Shown here: positions 19,057 through 27,536 of the stretch, piece by piece
Layout: each line of letters opens with the position of its first letter
Position numbering within the stretch: the first letter of the stretch is position 1
Source: JACCZX01 sp963791315
GTDB taxonomy: Bacteria > Pseudomonadota > Gammaproteobacteria > Burkholderiales > Burkholderiaceae_F
Direction: 5' to 3'
Assembly (NCBI GenBank): GCA_963791315.1
Contig: CAWBRQ010000002.1
Coordinates: 62,001-126,000, forward strand
DNA: 64,000 nt
Position numbers and translations under genes: made by a program
The notes under the pieces: model-generated
The model's database searches: none
The model's input: only the letters and a program-made list of their open reading frames with translations
What the model was told of the DNA's origin: nothing

Positions 19057-20637
19057 ATGACCTCGAACGCGAACGTCTATGCGGCGATCGAGCGCCGCTA
19101 TCCAAGCGATCTAGATAGCGTCTGCATCGAAACACTCGACGGGTTGACGTACAGCTGGCGCGACATGCATCTTGCGAGCGGCTGCATCGCGAATTGGCTG
19201 GATTCGCTGAAGCTGAAGCCTGGCGACCGCGTTGCCGTGCAAGTCGAAAAATCGCCCGAGTGCTTGATGCTGTATCTAGCGACGTTGCGTGCAGGGTTGG
19301 TCTACGTCCCGCTAAACACCGCCTACCAGCGCGGCGAGCTGGATTACTTCATGCGCGATGCCGAGCCGGCGGTCGTCGTCTGTACCCCAGCAAGGTTGGC
19401 CGAAATCGAACCGATTGCGCGGACGGCACATTGCCGCCATGTAATGACGCTCGGCGAGCAACGGGACGGGACGTTGCTCGCCGCTGCCGCTCAGGTTTCT
19501 TCTGACTACGATGCCGTGCCGCGTGCCCCGAACGATCTGGCCGCGATCCTATACACCTCTGGCACCACCGGTCGCAGCAAGGGCGCGATGCTGTCGCATC
19601 GCAATCTCACGTCCAACGCGATCACGCTTGATCAATTTTGGGGGTTCAAGGCCGCGCGCAAGACTGGCATGCAGGACGTGCTGTTACACGCACTGCCGCT
19701 GTTTCATGTACACGGGCTGTTCGTGGCGTCGCACGCAGCTTTCTTTGGTGGTGCAAAAATGTTGATGCTGCCGCGGTTCGATGTCGCACAGGTGCTTGAG
19801 CGACTGCCGCGCTCGACGGTGATGATGGGCGTTCCGACGTTCTACACGCGGCTGCTGGGCGACCGTGCCTTTGGCCGTGAACATTGCCGCTCGATGCGAC
19901 TCTTCGTTGCGGGCTCGGCACCCTTACTGGCAGAAACGCATCAGCAATTTGAGCAGCGCACCGGCCATCGAATTCTCGAACGCTACGGCATGTCCGAGAC
20001 CGTGATGCTGGCTTCCAACCCGTACTTCGAAACCGACGGCGAACGCATCGCCGGCACCGTCGGCGTGCCGCTCCCGGGTGTTGGCGTGCGCGTCGTTAGC
20101 GAGGACGGGGCGCAGTGCAAGGTAGGCGAGATTGGCGCGGTGCAGGTTAACGGGCCGGGCGTGTTTGGTGGTTACTGGCGGATGCCGGACAAGACGAAGG
20201 AAGAATTCACCGCGGATGGCTGGTTTCGCACCGGCGACGTCGGCCACTTTGGCGGGAAAGATGTGCCGGATCGATATCTGACACTGGTCGGACGCTCGAA
20301 AGACTTAATCATTTCGGGCGGCTACAACGTGTATCCGAAGGAAATCGAGGGCTACATAGATGAGATGGACGATGTCGTCGAATCGGCGGTGGTTGGTGTC
20401 CCGCATGCTGACTTCGGCGAAGCAGTGATTGCCGTCGTCGTGGCCAACGCGGCCCTCAGCGCTACTTCGATCATTGATGCGTTGAAGGGTCGCATTGCCA
20501 ACTACAAAGTGCCCAAGCGCATATTTGTTGTCGGCGATTTGCCACGCAACGCGATGGGTAAAGTGCAAAAAAACGTCTTGCGCGACCGCTACAAAGAATC
20601 GTTCAAGGCGCGATCCGCGCCTGTTGCGGCGAAGTAA
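19057..20637 (+). CDS. matB: Malonyl-CoA synthetase (MatB-like acyl-CoA ligase)
   Basis: Activates malonate to malonyl-CoA with ATP. The 526-residue adenylate-forming enzyme shows the P-loop ILYTSGTTGRSKGAML, LERYGMSET, the hinge region GWFRTGDVG and LVGRSKDLIISGGYNVYPKE, and the terminal catalytic Lys in NAMGKVQKN. Length and the company of malonyl-CoA decarboxylase support MatB over other acyl-CoA ligases. ATG 19057 is chosen; a GTG at 19045 overlapping the previous stop is possible. Its 3' end overlaps the convergent GrpB-family gene by 35 bases. Confidence 0.88.
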   Translation: MTSNANVYAAIERRYPSDLDSVCIETLDGLTYSWRDMHLASGCIANWLDSLKLKPGDRVAVQVEKSPECLMLYLATLRAGLVYVPLNTAYQRGELDYFMRDAEPAVVVCTPARLAEIEPIARTAHCRHVMTLGEQRDGTLLAAAAQVSSDYDAVPRAPNDLAAILYTSGTTGRSKGAMLSHRNLTSNAITLDQFWGFKAARKTGMQDVLLHALPLFHVHGLFVASHAAFFGGAKMLMLPRFDVAQVLERLPRSTVMMGVPTFYTRLLGDRAFGREHCRSMRLFVAGSAPLLAETHQQFEQRTGHRILERYGMSETVMLASNPYFETDGERIAGTVGVPLPGVGVRVVSEDGAQCKVGEIGAVQVNGPGVFGGYWRMPDKTKEEFTADGWFRTGDVGHFGGKDVPDRYLTLVGRSKDLIISGGYNVYPKEIEGYIDEMDDVVESAVVGVPHADFGEAVIAVVVANAALSATSIIDALKGRIANYKVPKRIFVVGDLPRNAMGKVQKNVLRDRYKESFKARSAPVAAK

Positions 20638-21223
20638 AACCAAACTGCGGCCGTGCCATCGGGACGCTTTTCGAGCCACGCGGCGGCATCGCCAGCACGG
20701 CCTCTATAAATCCAGTCTTGCCGTTGGTGTAGGCGTCGCGGTCGAACGAGTAACGCGCAGCGAGCCGGCGCTTGACTTCAGCATATCGGGCAGCAAGCCA
20801 CGTGTCGTCGCGCAAGCTGTTGCGAAACTTCATGTATCGCTTCCAGTACACGCCGTTTTTTTCGACCACGTGCACGTGATGCGTCCGCACACCATTGACG
20901 ACGCGCTTGAAGAATCGGCGATCGGGTAACGCGCGCTCGTACTCTGGGATGTACTGGTAGCCGAACACGGCCAACCGTTTTGCCTGTGTTTCGAATGCCG
21001 CAAGCGACTCGACGCCCACCAGCATGTCGATGATCGGCTTGGCGGCAAGTCCAGGCACGGCAGTACTGCCGATATGCTCGATGGCGGGTTTCAGTTCGCT
21101 GAGTGCAACGTGCAGTAACTGGGACTCGATCCGGAATCGAGCCGGCCACGCTGCGTCGTGCGGAACGACGATAATTTCGTCGGTATTGCGCATGCCGGTG
21201 GTCAATAAGCCAGCCGGGATCAT
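20603..21223 (-). CDS. GrpB/UPF0157 family protein (nucleotidyltransferase-like)
   Basis: A 206-residue protein of the GrpB family, often annotated as nucleotidyltransferase-like. The hallmark HIGSTAVPGLAAKPIIDMLV is present, including the G-S-T and D positions typical of the polymerase-beta fold; a His-rich THHVHVVE follows. Substrate unknown. ATG 21223 is preferred because CGGAG lies 7 bases upstream. Its 3' end overlaps malonyl-CoA synthetase tail to tail. No link with neighbours is evident. Confidence 0.85.
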   Translation of the reverse strand: MIPAGLLTTGMRNTDEIIVVPHDAAWPARFRIESQLLHVALSELKPAIEHIGSTAVPGLAAKPIIDMLVGVESLAAFETQAKRLAVFGYQYIPEYERALPDRRFFKRVVNGVRTHHVHVVEKNGVYWKRYMKFRNSLRDDTWLAARYAEVKRRLAARYSFDRDAYTNGKTGFIEAVLAMPPRGSKSVPMARPQFGFTSPQQARIAP

Positions 21224-21387
21224 CGTGACGCTCCGGTCAGATAAGTCGTCGTATTCGACATGTTCGCTCCTGGGTTGCCCCCGCACTGCAGGAATGAACG
21301 AACGTTAGAGCCTGGGGAGCGCCGGCGCAGCCGACGGTTACATGCCGCCGCCGCCGAATATTCACAACCGGCGCAATAAGACCCGAA

Positions 21388-22026
21388 TTACCAGCGGGAA
21401 GGAGGCTTTCTGTTGATCGTGATTTGCCGATTTTCGATCGTCACATAACCGCCGATCGTCAGGTCTTTGAAGATGCGGCTGATCATGTCGCGCGAGGCAC
21501 CGACTCGGTCCGCGATGTCCTGCTGCGTCATTTTCTCTGGCACCACCAGCTTGCCGCCTTCGTCCTTGGCAAGTGACAGCAGCAGCCGCGCTACGCGCCC
21601 GTAGACGTCCATCAGCGCGAGGTTCTTCACGTTGTCGGTGGCGATGCGTGCGCGGTCGATCAAGGTACTGATCAGAGTCATCGCGACGTCCGGATTTTGG
21701 GCGATGGCTGCGCGCAATTCCTCGCGCATGACGACTGCGCACGTCGTGGGCTCCAGTGTCATCACTGATGCCGAGCGGGGTCGCCCATCGAGTGACATCT
21801 CGCCGACATAGTCGCCCGCGCCGTAAATGTCGAGAATCATCTCGCGCCCGTCGTCATCCGAGACGTAGACCTTGACCTTGCCCGCCAGGATGACGAATAG
21901 CGAGTCGCCCCGATCACCTTCGTTGATGATGACGGCGTTCTTCGGAAACGTTCGGGTCTGGCCGCGCATTGCGATCTCTCTCACCATCGGGTCGCCGATG
22001 GCGCCGATCATTTGTTCTGTGGTCAT
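21388..22026 (-). CDS. Crp/Fnr family transcriptional regulator
   Basis: About 212 residues: a cyclic-nucleotide-binding-type beta barrel (EGDRGDSLFVILAGKVKVYV, GEMSLDGRPRSASV), a long dimer helix, and a C-terminal winged helix (TQQDIADRVGASRDMISRIFKDL). The recognition helix has R-D-M-I-S-R and lacks the Glu of FNR, so its DNA site should differ from TTGA-type boxes. The effector is unknown; no FNR-type Cys cluster is present. An in-frame TTG at 22059 could also be the start. It stands apart from clear targets. Confidence 0.9.
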   Translation of the reverse strand: MTTEQMIGAIGDPMVREIAMRGQTRTFPKNAVIINEGDRGDSLFVILAGKVKVYVSDDDGREMILDIYGAGDYVGEMSLDGRPRSASVMTLEPTTCAVVMREELRAAIAQNPDVAMTLISTLIDRARIATDNVKNLALMDVYGRVARLLLSLAKDEGGKLVVPEKMTQQDIADRVGASRDMISRIFKDLTIGGYVTIENRQITINRKPPSRW

Positions 22027-22124
22027 GGCTCCTGCTCTGGGCGCTTTGTTCTGAGCCAATTATCGCGTGTCCGCACAATCCGGCCAACTGATCGCCTTAC
22101 GCAGACTGATGAGCACCCAATTCA

Positions 22125-22589
22125 TCAGGCCTTTAGCAATCGCGTCGTGATGTAGCGCCATTCGCTGGCAGTCACCGGTGTAATCGACAACCGGTTGGCG
22201 CGTCTGAGAACGATCATGTCGGCCAGAGCAGGGTGTTCGCGCAACTCCGCAAGGGGCACGAGACGGGTTTTCTGCAGCGCCTTGATATCGACCAGCGTCC
22301 AGCGGGGAGTGTCGCGCTTCGAGGCTGCATCGTAGTACTTGCTCTTGCGATCGAACTGTGTCGGATCCGCATAGGGCTCGCCTGCGACCTCGGCCAGTCC
22401 GACGATGCCGGGCTCTTCGCAACTCGAGTGGTAGAAAAAAACGCCGTCGCCCGGTTTCATGCCGTCGCGCATGAAATTGCGCGCCTGGTAGCCGCGCACT
22501 CCGGTCCATGGCACGGTCGCTCGGGGCGCCGCGAGTGCATCGTCGATCGAGCACTCGTCAGGCTCGGATTTCATCAGCCAGTAGCCCAT
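22125..22589 (-). CDS. EVE domain-containing protein
   Basis: A 154-residue protein that is a single EVE domain (PUA-like fold, thymocyte nuclear protein 1 type): MGYWLMKSEPDECSIDD at the start, TGVRGYQARNFMRDGMKPGD, and VFFYHSSCEEPGIVGLAEV. EVE domains recognise modified bases in DNA or RNA. No restriction or modification gene is nearby, so this looks like the widespread housekeeping form. It ends its frame 2 bases from the DUF4197 stop region and likely shares that transcript. Confidence 0.92.
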   Translation of the reverse strand: MGYWLMKSEPDECSIDDALAAPRATVPWTGVRGYQARNFMRDGMKPGDGVFFYHSSCEEPGIVGLAEVAGEPYADPTQFDRKSKYYDAASKRDTPRWTLVDIKALQKTRLVPLAELREHPALADMIVLRRANRLSITPVTASEWRYITTRLLKA

Positions 22590-22591
22590 GG

Positions 22592-23296
22592 CTAATTGAG
22601 TGCCCCGAACACCCGCCGAATGATGTCGCTGCCAGCGGCCAACGGATTTGCGCGGATCTTTTTTTCCTCTTCGGCGATCATCGTGTACAGCCCGTCGAGT
22701 GCCTTCTGCGTCACATAGCGCTCGACCGTTGCCTGCTCGGGCTTGACCAAACCGAACGCTGCGCCCTGGCCAGCGAGCGCGTTGTACTGCTGCGCCAATC
22801 CACTCCTTTCAGTAACTTGACGAACGATCGGAAGAAACCGCTCGGACAACTGCGGCGCGGTCTTCGACTTGAAAAATTGTGTGACTGAGTCATCGCCGCC
22901 GCGCAGGATCTGCTTCGCGTCGTCGACGCTCATCGATTTCACCGCATTGGTCAGCAGCGTTTTGGCTTGCGGCACCGCTTGCTCGGCAGCGCGATTGACG
23001 GCGAGTTCGAGCGCATCGACCTCATCGCCCTTGCCCAGCAGCCTGAGCGTACTGCGTGCTCGTTGCAGTTGCTCGGGCAGCGGGATTCTTACTTTCGGAT
23101 TGGCCCAGAATCCGTCGGTCCGGCCGAGGCTAGCTACTGCGGCAGCGGCCCCTTTGTCGAGCGCTGCTTTGAGTCCCGCCGTCGCGTCACGTCCGCTCAA
23201 CTGATCCAGTGACTGCGCTGCAAGCGGCAGGCTCATAAGCGCAAGAGTGGCGGCAATCAGCGCGATGAGCTCTGATGGGCTCAATCTGAACTTCAT
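22592..23296 (-). CDS. DUF4197 domain-containing secreted protein
   Basis: A 234-residue protein with a signal peptide (LIALIAATLALMSLPLAAQ) and the DUF4197 pattern: DATAGLKAALDKGAAAAV near the start, PKVRIPLPEQLQRA, and KALDGLYTMIAEEEKKIR near the end. Function unknown; the family is periplasmic and mostly helical. The ATG overlaps the stop of the small membrane protein upstream (ATGA), suggesting coupling. Confidence 0.88.
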   Translation of the reverse strand: MKFRLSPSELIALIAATLALMSLPLAAQSLDQLSGRDATAGLKAALDKGAAAAVASLGRTDGFWANPKVRIPLPEQLQRARSTLRLLGKGDEVDALELAVNRAAEQAVPQAKTLLTNAVKSMSVDDAKQILRGGDDSVTQFFKSKTAPQLSERFLPIVRQVTERSGLAQQYNALAGQGAAFGLVKPEQATVERYVTQKALDGLYTMIAEEEKKIRANPLAAGSDIIRRVFGALN

Positions 23297-23592
23297 CAGT
23301 CTGGGCTTCCGTGTGCGCTTTTTCGCTGAATTCGCCAAACAATAACGCCGGCCACGACGGGGCCGGACGCCCACGCGGCCGCCAGCACGAGTGAATAAAG
23401 ACTTGAGCCGCTACCGGAAGTACCGAGTTGAAAGGCGACAAAAAGCACGCCAAGCAACACGGTCAACAGTCCAACGGCCCACCGGCCGTACGGCCGCGCC
23501 AGAAGCCACGGATAGACAAAAATTCCGAGGCCGACGAACAGCGCGATCGTGATCGCACCCGCAACCTGCGGCGACAACTGATTTGAGCTCAT
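23296..23592 (-). CDS. Small membrane protein, unknown
   Basis: 98 residues with three hydrophobic segments (AGAITIALFVGLGIFVYPWL, WAVGLLTVLLGVLFVAFQL, SLVLAAAWASGPVVAGVIVW). I recognise no family. It is translationally coupled to the DUF4197 gene by a 1-base overlap of stop and start, so the two may act together at the envelope. Confidence 0.6.
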   Translation of the reverse strand: MSSNQLSPQVAGAITIALFVGLGIFVYPWLLARPYGRWAVGLLTVLLGVLFVAFQLGTSGSGSSLYSLVLAAAWASGPVVAGVIVWRIQRKSAHGSPD

Positions 23593-23794
23593 GTGCTGTG
23601 AGTCTAGCTGCGCCGCCGGCTGTCAGCAGCGGCGTGAATATTCCGCACCCAACATGCGGCGGATACCGCTGTGGCTGAGGCTCGAACAGTCGAACATCGG
23701 CTACAGGAGTTAACCGCGCTCGGTGTCGTCTTTTCCCGCCCGTTTTCGATTGGGAAGTAGAGGGCGCAATTTCGCGCAAGATCCGGAGACCACG

Positions 23795-24031
23795 ATGGCC
23801 CACACACTGCGCTGGAAACAGACCTACCTCCCGACCCGAAACGGAGCCATTGCCACGATCAGCGCCGTCGCGCGTGTGATCGCGGAGGAGCAGGCACTGG
23901 CGCTGCGCGCGGCTGAGAAAGCGGCTTCGCCTCGCCAGAGCGTGGCCGAATTGCGCGCCATGTACCTGCCGGCGGATGAACCGCAGCAGGAAAAGAACGC
24001 AGGCGAACGAACGACGAAGTCCGCCCGCTGA
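23795..24031 (+). CDS. Small helical protein with PRQ-x-VAELRAMY motif (paralogue of 33543-33734)
   Basis: A 78-residue protein starting MAHTLRWKQ after a CCGGAG ribosome site 8 bases away. A long helix (AVARVIAEEQALALRAAEKAA) leads into PRQSVAELRAMY and a charged tail. A second small gene at 33543 starts MANT and has PRQRLAELRALY after a comparable helix. The match of start, helix and motif suggests a small-protein family. I do not know this family. It is monocistronic, lying between divergent and convergent minus-strand genes. Confidence 0.6.
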   Translation: MAHTLRWKQTYLPTRNGAIATISAVARVIAEEQALALRAAEKAASPRQSVAELRAMYLPADEPQQEKNAGERTTKSAR

Positions 24032-24084
24032 GACGACGCGTACCAAGCGCCAGTAAAGCGCAAGTAACTAGCTGCGCAAGGTGA

Positions 24085-26247
24085 CTATCGGGTCGGCGAG
24101 TCGACAGCTGCCGCCTTTGGCATCGCACCGGCTCCGCGCGCCCACTTGTACTTGGCCCCGAGCACCGCGACTGGAGTTTCGGTGGTGTACGGATACGCCG
24201 GAATGCCGTGGGCAAAAAGATGCTCTGCCGCTTCTTCCACTTCGACGTCGCCCGCAAGCGAAACCACGATCGGCTTCTCGATGCCTTTGGCTCGCATCTC
24301 GTCGACGATCTCGACCATCTTGGCTGCGAACACCATCGGTGGAGTGACGATCGTGTGCCAGTAGCCGAGAATCAGCGCATGGATGCGCGGATCTTCGAGG
24401 CCGAGCTTGACCGTGTTCTGGTAGGTCTTCGGCGGCTCGCCGCCGGTGATGTCGACGGGGTTGCCCGCGGCACCGAAGGGCGGGATGAACTTTCGGAACG
24501 CGGCATCGAGATCGGCGGGCATTGCCATCAGAGACAGGCCGTTGTCGACGCAGGCATCTGAAAGCAGCACGCCGGAGCCCCCCGCGCCGGTGATGATGAG
24601 CACGTTCTCGCCCTTGGGGGTGGGCAGGATTGGAATCGCGCGCGCGAACTCGAGCAGGTCACGCAAGCTGCGCGCGCGGATCACGCCTGATTGCTTCAGC
24701 ACGTCCTCGTAGATCTTGTCGTTGCCGGCGAGCGCGCCGGTGTGCGAACTCGCCGCACGCGCCCCCATGCTGGTGCGTCCCGCCTTCAGCATGACGATCG
24801 GTTTCTTCTTCGACACGCGCTTCGCGACTTCGGCAAACGCGCGGCCGTCTTTCAAGTCCTCACAGTGCTGCGCGATGATCGTCGTGTTGTCGTCCTGCTC
24901 GAAGAATGTGAGCAGATCGTCTTCGTCGATGTCGGACTTGTTGCCCAGGCCAACGATTGCGGATACCCCCATTTTCGCCGAACGTGAAAAACCGATGATC
25001 GCCATGCCGATGCCGCCTGACTGCGACGACAGCGCCGCATGGCCCTTGACGTCATATGCAGTGCAGAACGTCGCGCACAGGTTTTTCCACGTGTAATAGA
25101 AGCCGTAGATATTCGGCCCCATTAATCGCACACCGTATTTGCGCCCGATCTGCTGAATTTCCTTTTGCCCCTCGACATTGCCTGTCTCGGCAAATCCGGA
25201 TGGAATCAGCACCGCACCCGGAATTTTCTTCTCCCCGCATTCGACCAGTGCGGCGGCGACGAATTTGGCGGGAATCGCGAACACGGCGACGTCGATGTCG
25301 CCCGGCACGTCCTTCACGCTCTTGTACGCCTTCATTCCCATGATCTCGTCGGCGGACGGATTGATCGGATAAATCTTTCCCTTGTAACCGCCATTGATCA
25401 GGTTCTTCATGACCGAGTTGCCGATCTTGCCGGTCTCGCCTGATGCGCCGATCACCGCGACTGCGTCGGGCTTCATGATGCGGTTCATGTCGCGCACGAT
25501 GTCGTCGTGCTTCGGGCGATACCGCGGCTCGGGCGGGTTCCAGTCGACCACGATGCGCACGTCGGCCGCGGTCGCACCACTCTTGGTGGCGAACACCGGA
25601 TTCAGATCCATCTCCGAGATCTCAGGGAAATCGGTGATCAGCTGCGAGACGTTCTGGATCAGCGAAGCGAGTGCATTGCGGTCAACCGCAGGGGCGCCGC
25701 GCACACCTTTAAGGACTTCGGCCGCTGCGATACCGTCGAGCATCGACAGCGCGTCTTCGCGTGTCGCCGGTGCCAAGCGGAACGTGATGTCCTTTAAGAC
25801 CTCGACCAGAATTCCGCCCAGGCCGAACGCGACCAGCTTGCCAAACGAAGGATCAGTGACTGCGCCGATGATCACTTCCTGACCGCCGGCGAGCATCTGC
25901 TGCACTTGCACGCCGAGAAGATTCGCTTTCGCGTCGTACTTCTTGGCGTTCGCCATGATGGTGGCGAAGCCCTGCTCGGCCTCTTGCGCGCTCTTCACGC
26001 CAACAATGACGCCGCCGGCTTCCGTCTTGTGCAGGATTTCCGGCGAGACGATCTTCAGCACGACTGGAAAGCCCATGCCCGACGCGAGCTTTGCCGCTTC
26101 CGCGGCTGACGTCGCGACCCCTTCCTTTGGCACAGGGATGCCGTAGGCGTCGCACACTTCCTTGCCTTCCGGCGCAGTCAGCGAGGTACGCCCCGCGGCT
26201 TTGGCCGCGTCGAGGATTTTGCGAACTTTCGTCTTGTCGTAAGCCAT
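24085..26247 (-). CDS. ADP-forming acyl-CoA synthetase / acetate-CoA ligase family, single chain
   Basis: A 720-residue nucleoside-diphosphate-forming CoA ligase that interconverts acyl-CoA + ADP + Pi with acid + CoA + ATP. The ATP-grasp (beta) part comes first, with His73 in ILHKTEAGGV, followed by the CoA-binding alpha part (AVIGASGETGKIGNSV, about 265-280) and the phosphorylated-His motif SSHTGALAG at His502. It is the third gene of the oxc-frc operon, 21 bases after frc. I infer it activates oxalate or recovers ATP from a CoA-thioester of the pathway; which of these is not shown. Confidence 0.9.
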   Translation of the reverse strand: MAYDKTKVRKILDAAKAAGRTSLTAPEGKEVCDAYGIPVPKEGVATSAAEAAKLASGMGFPVVLKIVSPEILHKTEAGGVIVGVKSAQEAEQGFATIMANAKKYDAKANLLGVQVQQMLAGGQEVIIGAVTDPSFGKLVAFGLGGILVEVLKDITFRLAPATREDALSMLDGIAAAEVLKGVRGAPAVDRNALASLIQNVSQLITDFPEISEMDLNPVFATKSGATAADVRIVVDWNPPEPRYRPKHDDIVRDMNRIMKPDAVAVIGASGETGKIGNSVMKNLINGGYKGKIYPINPSADEIMGMKAYKSVKDVPGDIDVAVFAIPAKFVAAALVECGEKKIPGAVLIPSGFAETGNVEGQKEIQQIGRKYGVRLMGPNIYGFYYTWKNLCATFCTAYDVKGHAALSSQSGGIGMAIIGFSRSAKMGVSAIVGLGNKSDIDEDDLLTFFEQDDNTTIIAQHCEDLKDGRAFAEVAKRVSKKKPIVMLKAGRTSMGARAASSHTGALAGNDKIYEDVLKQSGVIRARSLRDLLEFARAIPILPTPKGENVLIITGAGGSGVLLSDACVDNGLSLMAMPADLDAAFRKFIPPFGAAGNPVDITGGEPPKTYQNTVKLGLEDPRIHALILGYWHTIVTPPMVFAAKMVEIVDEMRAKGIEKPIVVSLAGDVEVEEAAEHLFAHGIPAYPYTTETPVAVLGAKYKWARGAGAMPKAAAVDSPTR

Positions 26248-26268
26248 GTGTGGTTCCTTGTCGCAGAT

Positions 26269-27516
26269 TTAGATGGCGCCGTCGGCGCGCAACGCGTCAA
26301 TGTCGCCGCGGCTGTAGCCGAGTTCCGTCAGCACTTCCTCGGTGTGCTCGCCCAGCAGAGGCGAGCGCGTGACCTCGGTTGGGCTGTCGGACATCTTGAT
26401 CGGGTTGCCGACGGTCAGATATTTGCCGCGCTTCGGGTGATCGACTTCGACAACCGTTCCCGTCTTGCGCAGCGATGGCTCATCGGCGATCTCCTTCATC
26501 GACAGGATCGGCCCGCACGGAATGTCGTGCTTGTTGAGCATGTCCATGGCCTCGAACTTGGTCTTGGTCATGGTCCACTTCTCGATCTCGCCGAAGATTT
26601 CCATCAGATGCGGCAATCGACCCTTCGGCGTGGCGTAGCGCGGGTCCTCGAGCCACTCCGGCCGCCCGATCACCTCGCAGATGTCCTTCCACACCGGCGC
26701 CTGCGTGATGAAGTAGATGTAAGCGTTGGGGTCGGTCTCCCAACCCTTGCACTTGAGGATCCAGCCGGGCTGGCCGCCGCCCGACGCATTGCCGGCGCGC
26801 GGCACGGCGTCGCCGAAAGTGCCGTTCGGATACTGCGGATACTCTTCCATCACATGCGTGCGATCGAGGCGCTGCTGATCGCGCAACTTCACGCGGCAGA
26901 GATTGAGCACGCCGTCCTGCATCGCCGCGAGCACTTTCTGGCCGCGTCCCGTCGTATTGCGCTGATAGAGCGCTGCGACGATGCCGAGTGCGAGATGCAA
27001 TCCCGTGCCTGAATCGCCGATCTGCGCGCCGGTGACGAGCGGCGGGCCGTCGTCGAAGCCCGTAGTCGACGCCGATCCGCCGGCGCATTGCGCGACGTTC
27101 TCGTACACCTTGCAATCCTCGTACGGACCTGGACCGAAGCCTTTCACCGACGCGACGATCATGCGCGGGTTGAGCTTCTGGATGTGCTCCCAGGTAAGCC
27201 CCATGCGGTCGAGCGCTCCGGGCGCGAAATTCTCGACCAGCACGTCACATTTCTTCACGAGCGCCTCGAGCACCTGCTTGCCCTTGGGCTTCTTAGCGTC
27301 GATCGTGATCGAGCGCTTGTTGCCGTTCAGCATCGTGAAATAGAGGCTGTCCACGCCCGGAATGTCGCGTAGTTGGCCGCGCGTGATGTCGCCTTCGCCG
27401 GCGCGCTCGACCTTGATCACGTCGGCGCCGAGCCAGGCGAGCAGTTGCGTGCACGTCGGCCCGGACTGGACGTGGGTGAAGTCCAGGATGCGAACGCCGT
27501 CCAATGCCTTGCCCAT
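26269..27516 (-). CDS. frc: Formyl-CoA:oxalate CoA-transferase
   Basis: Frc moves CoA from formyl-CoA to oxalate, giving oxalyl-CoA for Oxc. This class III CoA-transferase has 415 residues. Catalytic Asp168 lies in QIGDSGTG, the position of Asp169 in the Oxalobacter enzyme, and the glycine loop is in GNASGGGQPGW. The MGKALDGVRILDFTHVQSGP start is typical for Frc. It lies 20 bases after oxc in one operon, which makes Frc far more likely than another CaiB-type transferase. Confidence 0.95.
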   Translation of the reverse strand: MGKALDGVRILDFTHVQSGPTCTQLLAWLGADVIKVERAGEGDITRGQLRDIPGVDSLYFTMLNGNKRSITIDAKKPKGKQVLEALVKKCDVLVENFAPGALDRMGLTWEHIQKLNPRMIVASVKGFGPGPYEDCKVYENVAQCAGGSASTTGFDDGPPLVTGAQIGDSGTGLHLALGIVAALYQRNTTGRGQKVLAAMQDGVLNLCRVKLRDQQRLDRTHVMEEYPQYPNGTFGDAVPRAGNASGGGQPGWILKCKGWETDPNAYIYFITQAPVWKDICEVIGRPEWLEDPRYATPKGRLPHLMEIFGEIEKWTMTKTKFEAMDMLNKHDIPCGPILSMKEIADEPSLRKTGTVVEVDHPKRGKYLTVGNPIKMSDSPTEVTRSPLLGEHTEEVLTELGYSRGDIDALRADGAI

Positions 27517-27536
27517 TACCGTCCCCTATACATTCG

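Noticed and set aside
20603..20637. Frameshift at the matB / GrpB-family overlap
   Set aside because: Both C-termini look acceptable as read; a 35-base tail-to-tail overlap is not enough evidence.
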